DNA from: Gammaproteobacteria bacterium
GTDB taxonomy: Bacteria; Pseudomonadota; Gammaproteobacteria; BMS3Bbin11
Assembly (NCBI GenBank): GCA_030636465.1
Contig: DAOVWW010000083.1
Coordinates: 1-6,662, forward strand
Length of the DNA stretch: 6,662 nucleotides
Direction: 5' to 3'
The position numbers were made by a program, and so were the translations under genes. Under the pieces are notes generated by a model. The model saw only the letters and a list, made by a program, of their open reading frames with translations. It had not been told where the DNA came from and ran no database searches. Positions 6,064-6,662 of this stretch are shown one piece after another; position 1 is the first letter of the stretch, and the number at the start of each line of letters is the position of its first letter.

Positions 6064-6662
6064 ATGCAGGTCGATAATTTGTTCAATCACAAGAGAAAGA
6101 CGCAGATGATAAGCCCGAGTGAAGCTCTCGCCGGCCGCAGTACGCAAATGCCCGTGGCAAGCAAGCATTTTGTCCTGGGTAACGCCATGTCGCCCCCCTT
6201 TTCTGAAGGACTTGAACGAGCAATGTTTGGTCTGGGTTGTTTCTGGGGAGCAGAACGTTGTTTCTGGCAACTTAAGGGCGTCTGGGTAACTGCTGCAGGG
6301 TATTCAGGTGGCTACACCGAGAACCCTACTTACGAAGAGGTCTGCAGCGGAAAAACAGGTCACAATGAAGTGGTTAGTGTTGTTTATGACGCCCAAATCA
6401 TTTCATATAAAGCGCTATTGCAAATATTATGGCAGTCACATAACCCAACACAGGGCATGCAGCAGGGGAATGATGTCGGAACACAGTATCGCTCGGGAAT
6501 TTATTGCTTCAATGACGGTCAATATAACCAGGCAACCGCTACACGGGATAGCTATCAGTCTGAGTTAACCGCTTCTGGGTTCAGTGAAATTACGACAGAA
6601 ATCGTCCTGGCTACGGAGTTCTATTATGCTGAAGATTACCATCAGCAATACCTGGCAAAGAA
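6064..6662 (+). CDS. msrA: Peptide methionine sulfoxide reductase A (3' end missing)
   Basis: MsrA reduces methionine-S-sulfoxide, free or in proteins, back to methionine, repairing oxidative damage with thioredoxin as the usual electron donor. The open frame runs off the window after 199 full codons. The catalytic motif GCFWGAE is present with nucleophile C59. TAAGYSGGYT.NPTYEEVCSG.TGHNE, SHNPTQGM.QGNDVGTQYRS and FYYAEDYHQQYL follow, all as in E. coli MsrA. The C-terminal recycling cysteines would lie just past the window and cannot be checked. The start at 6064 is the first ATG after an in-frame TGA at 6034, and it gives an N-terminus aligning with E. coli MsrA (SPSEAL.GR.T.MPV). An ATG at 6106 is an alternative. 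The AGGA at 6044-6047 is rather far from 6064, so the start is not certain. Extra cysteines not in E. coli occur at C66 and in GIYCF. Confidence 0.94.
   Translation, partial: MQVDNLFNHKRKTQMISPSEALAGRSTQMPVASKHFVLGNAMSPPFSEGLERAMFGLGCFWGAERCFWQLKGVWVTAAGYSGGYTENPTYEEVCSGKTGHNEVVSVVYDAQIISYKALLQILWQSHNPTQGMQQGNDVGTQYRSGIYCFNDGQYNQATATRDSYQSELTASGFSEITTEIVLATEFYYAEDYHQQYLAK

Noticed and set aside
5941..6270. Open frame of 109 codons on the minus strand upstream of the ATPase gene
   Set aside because: It overlaps the promoter spacer and the 5' part of msrA, and its translation has no recognisable domain.
6308..6568. Open frame of 86 codons on the + strand
   Set aside because: It lies out of frame inside msrA, which has clear family motifs through this whole region.

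Overview
This window reads as an ordinary chromosomal stretch from a moderately AT-rich gammaproteobacterium. The evidence is the close residue-level resemblance, judged from memory, of Tdh, Kbl, the YjgR-type ATPase and MsrA to their enterobacterial counterparts. The genus cannot be fixed from this sequence. Neither end is a natural boundary: the first gene lacks its 5' end and the last lacks its 3' end.

Layout. Positions 1-3320 hold four genes on the + strand: the C-terminal part of a class I SAM-dependent methyltransferase, a HIT-family protein, L-threonine 3-dehydrogenase (tdh) and 2-amino-3-ketobutyrate CoA ligase (kbl). tdh and kbl overlap by 4 bases (ATGA). Together they convert threonine to 2-amino-3-ketobutyrate and then, with CoA, to glycine and acetyl-CoA. 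A possible promoter at the end of the HIT gene may give this pair its own transcript. A 143-base gap follows. It contains short, mutually exclusive inverted repeats and leads to a 340-residue protein (3464-4486). That protein has an N-terminal cyclic-nucleotide-binding domain, and I do not recognise its C-terminal region of about 200 residues.

This gene runs head-on into a minus-strand gene for a HerA-like/DUF853 (YjgR) P-loop ATPase at 4490-5965, with only 3 bases between the two stop codons and no terminator. Divergent from the ATPase gene, across a 98-base spacer, is msrA (6064 to the window end), encoding peptide methionine sulfoxide reductase A. The spacer holds an extended -10 promoter (TGgTATGAT) lying inside a near-perfect 19-bp dyad, which looks like an operator.

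I saw no mobile elements, CRISPR arrays, rRNA or tRNA genes, or convincing rho-independent terminators. No obviously new defence or biosynthetic system is visible. The least explained items are the cyclic-nucleotide-binding protein with its orphan C-terminal region and the operator-like dyad upstream of msrA.
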